In this document: piece by piece, positions 14,591 through 15,352 of the stretch
Numbering within the stretch: the first letter of the stretch is position 1
Layout: every line of letters begins with the position of its first letter
Origin: JASJHI01 sp965371355
GTDB taxonomy: Bacteria; Actinomycetota; Acidimicrobiia; Acidimicrobiales; Ilumatobacteraceae
Assembly: GCA_965371355.1 (NCBI GenBank)
Contig: CBDUYD010000066.1
Span: forward strand, 1 to 15,352
Direction: 5' to 3'
DNA: 15,352 nucleotides
Notes under the pieces: model-generated
What the model was told of the DNA's origin: nothing
The model's input: only the letters and a program-made list of their open reading frames with translations
The model's database searches: none
Program-made: the position numbers and the translations under genes

Positions 14591-14596
14591 GACGGT

Positions 14597-15352
14597 ATGC
14601 GAGTCGGGACCTTTCTGTTCGGTGGAGTCGAAATGGACGATGTGGGGGCGGGCCCGCCGGCACCGTTGGACCGCCGTTACGACAACGCCGCGATGTGGGC
14701 GGCGACCGAACGGATCATCGACATGGGGGTGTTGTCGGATCAGCTCGGCTACGACTCGTTCTGGCTGACCGAACATCACTTCCAGTACGAGGGGTACGAG
14801 GTGGTCCCCAACGGCATCCTGCTCGGGACGATCATCGCCGAGCGCACCGAGAAGATCCGGATCGGGATGGCATTCAACATCGTGCCGCAGTGGCATCCCC
14901 TCAAGCTCGCCGAGGATTTCGCCACCCTCCACAACATCTCCGGCGGCCGCGGCATCCTGGGGGTCGGGCGGGGCACGGTGCCTCGGGAGTCCGAGGTTCT
15001 CGGGTCGAAGATCGGAAGTTTCGACAATCCCGATCAGCGCGCCGCCGACGAGCACAACCGCAGGCAGTTCGACGAGGCGATGGCCGTTCTCCGCATGGCG
15101 CTGGATCAGGAGACGTTCTCCTTCCACGGTGAGATCTACGATTTTCCCCCACCGGGAATCCCGGACCGCGGCGGCTTCGTCGAGGAACTCACCCTCGTGC
15201 CGCGGCCCCTCTATCCCTACGAGACCTGGCAGGCGATCACGTCGCCGCCCACTCTCGAAGCCGTTCCCCGGTCGGGCTGGGGCGGCGTGTTCTGGAACAA
15301 CCATCACTCGTTCGTGAAGATGCGCTGGGAGCGGTTCGCGGAGATCTACGAG
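14597..15352 (+). CDS. Luciferase-like (LLM) flavin-dependent monooxygenase (3' end cut by window)
   Basis: The first 252 residues of a bacterial luciferase-like TIM-barrel protein run off the window. It opens MRVGTFLFGGV, then QLGYDSFWLTEHHF, the E-H-H-F motif typical of the alkanal monooxygenase branch. IRIGMAFNIVPQWHPLKLAEDF and LHNISGGRGILGVGRG are the family's next conserved segments, followed by FHGEIYDFPPP. It differs clearly from the F420-type member at 12082-13050: it has EHHF and a longer insertion after the first strand (residues 12-33), so it is probably FMN-dependent. It diverges from a flavodoxin-fold oxidoreductase that could supply reduced flavin, which is an inference. The C-terminus and downstream genes cannot be seen. 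Confidence 0.9.
   Translation, partial: MRVGTFLFGGVEMDDVGAGPPAPLDRRYDNAAMWAATERIIDMGVLSDQLGYDSFWLTEHHFQYEGYEVVPNGILLGTIIAERTEKIRIGMAFNIVPQWHPLKLAEDFATLHNISGGRGILGVGRGTVPRESEVLGSKIGSFDNPDQRAADEHNRRQFDEAMAVLRMALDQETFSFHGEIYDFPPPGIPDRGGFVEELTLVPRPLYPYETWQAITSPPTLEAVPRSGWGGVFWNNHHSFVKMRWERFAEIYE

Overview
The window reads as a high-GC actinobacterial chromosome segment, roughly two thirds G+C by eye. Genes are dense and mostly joined by 4-base ATGA or GTGA overlaps. Several promoters look leaderless, and F420/flavin-type luciferase-like proteins are present. A member of Acidimicrobiia or a related actinobacterial class would fit, but no rRNA or marker gene fixes the taxon. I found no tRNA, rRNA, CRISPR array, insertion sequence or phage gene.

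Layout. 1-1649 (minus): the visible part of a membrane-anchored Ser/Thr protein kinase with an outer sensor-like domain, cut by the window start. 1882-3874 (plus): a coupled three-gene unit, RidA-family 2-aminomuconate deaminase, 3-hydroxyanthranilate 3,4-dioxygenase and ACMS decarboxylase. 3887-8852 (minus, convergent): a PP-loop ATP-dependent enzyme resembling MurL, then kynureninase, kynurenine 3-monooxygenase and tryptophan 2,3-dioxygenase. 8920-13412 (minus): a coupled unit of VOC protein, F420-type luciferase-like oxidoreductase, CoxL-type molybdenum hydroxylase large subunit and short-chain dehydrogenase. 13459-14536: two flavodoxin-fold NAD(P)H oxidoreductase genes, convergent and overlapping at their 3' ends. 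14597-15352 (plus): a second luciferase-like monooxygenase, cut by the window end.

How the genes work together. The two convergent units around 3880 encode most of the aerobic kynurenine route of tryptophan breakdown. TDO gives N-formylkynurenine, KMO gives 3-hydroxykynurenine, and kynureninase gives 3-hydroxyanthranilate. The dioxygenase then gives ACMS, ACMSD gives 2-aminomuconate semialdehyde, and the RidA protein would deaminate 2-aminomuconate. Kynurenine formamidase and the semialdehyde dehydrogenase are not in the window. ACMSD plus the deaminase point to carbon catabolism rather than NAD synthesis.

The most unusual points are: (i) a MurL-like PP-loop enzyme translationally coupled to kynureninase; (ii) a TAnnnT box 6 or 7 bases before the start codon of five transcription-unit heads, implying leaderless mRNAs; (iii) a molybdenum hydroxylase large subunit lacking its FeS and FAD partners nearby.
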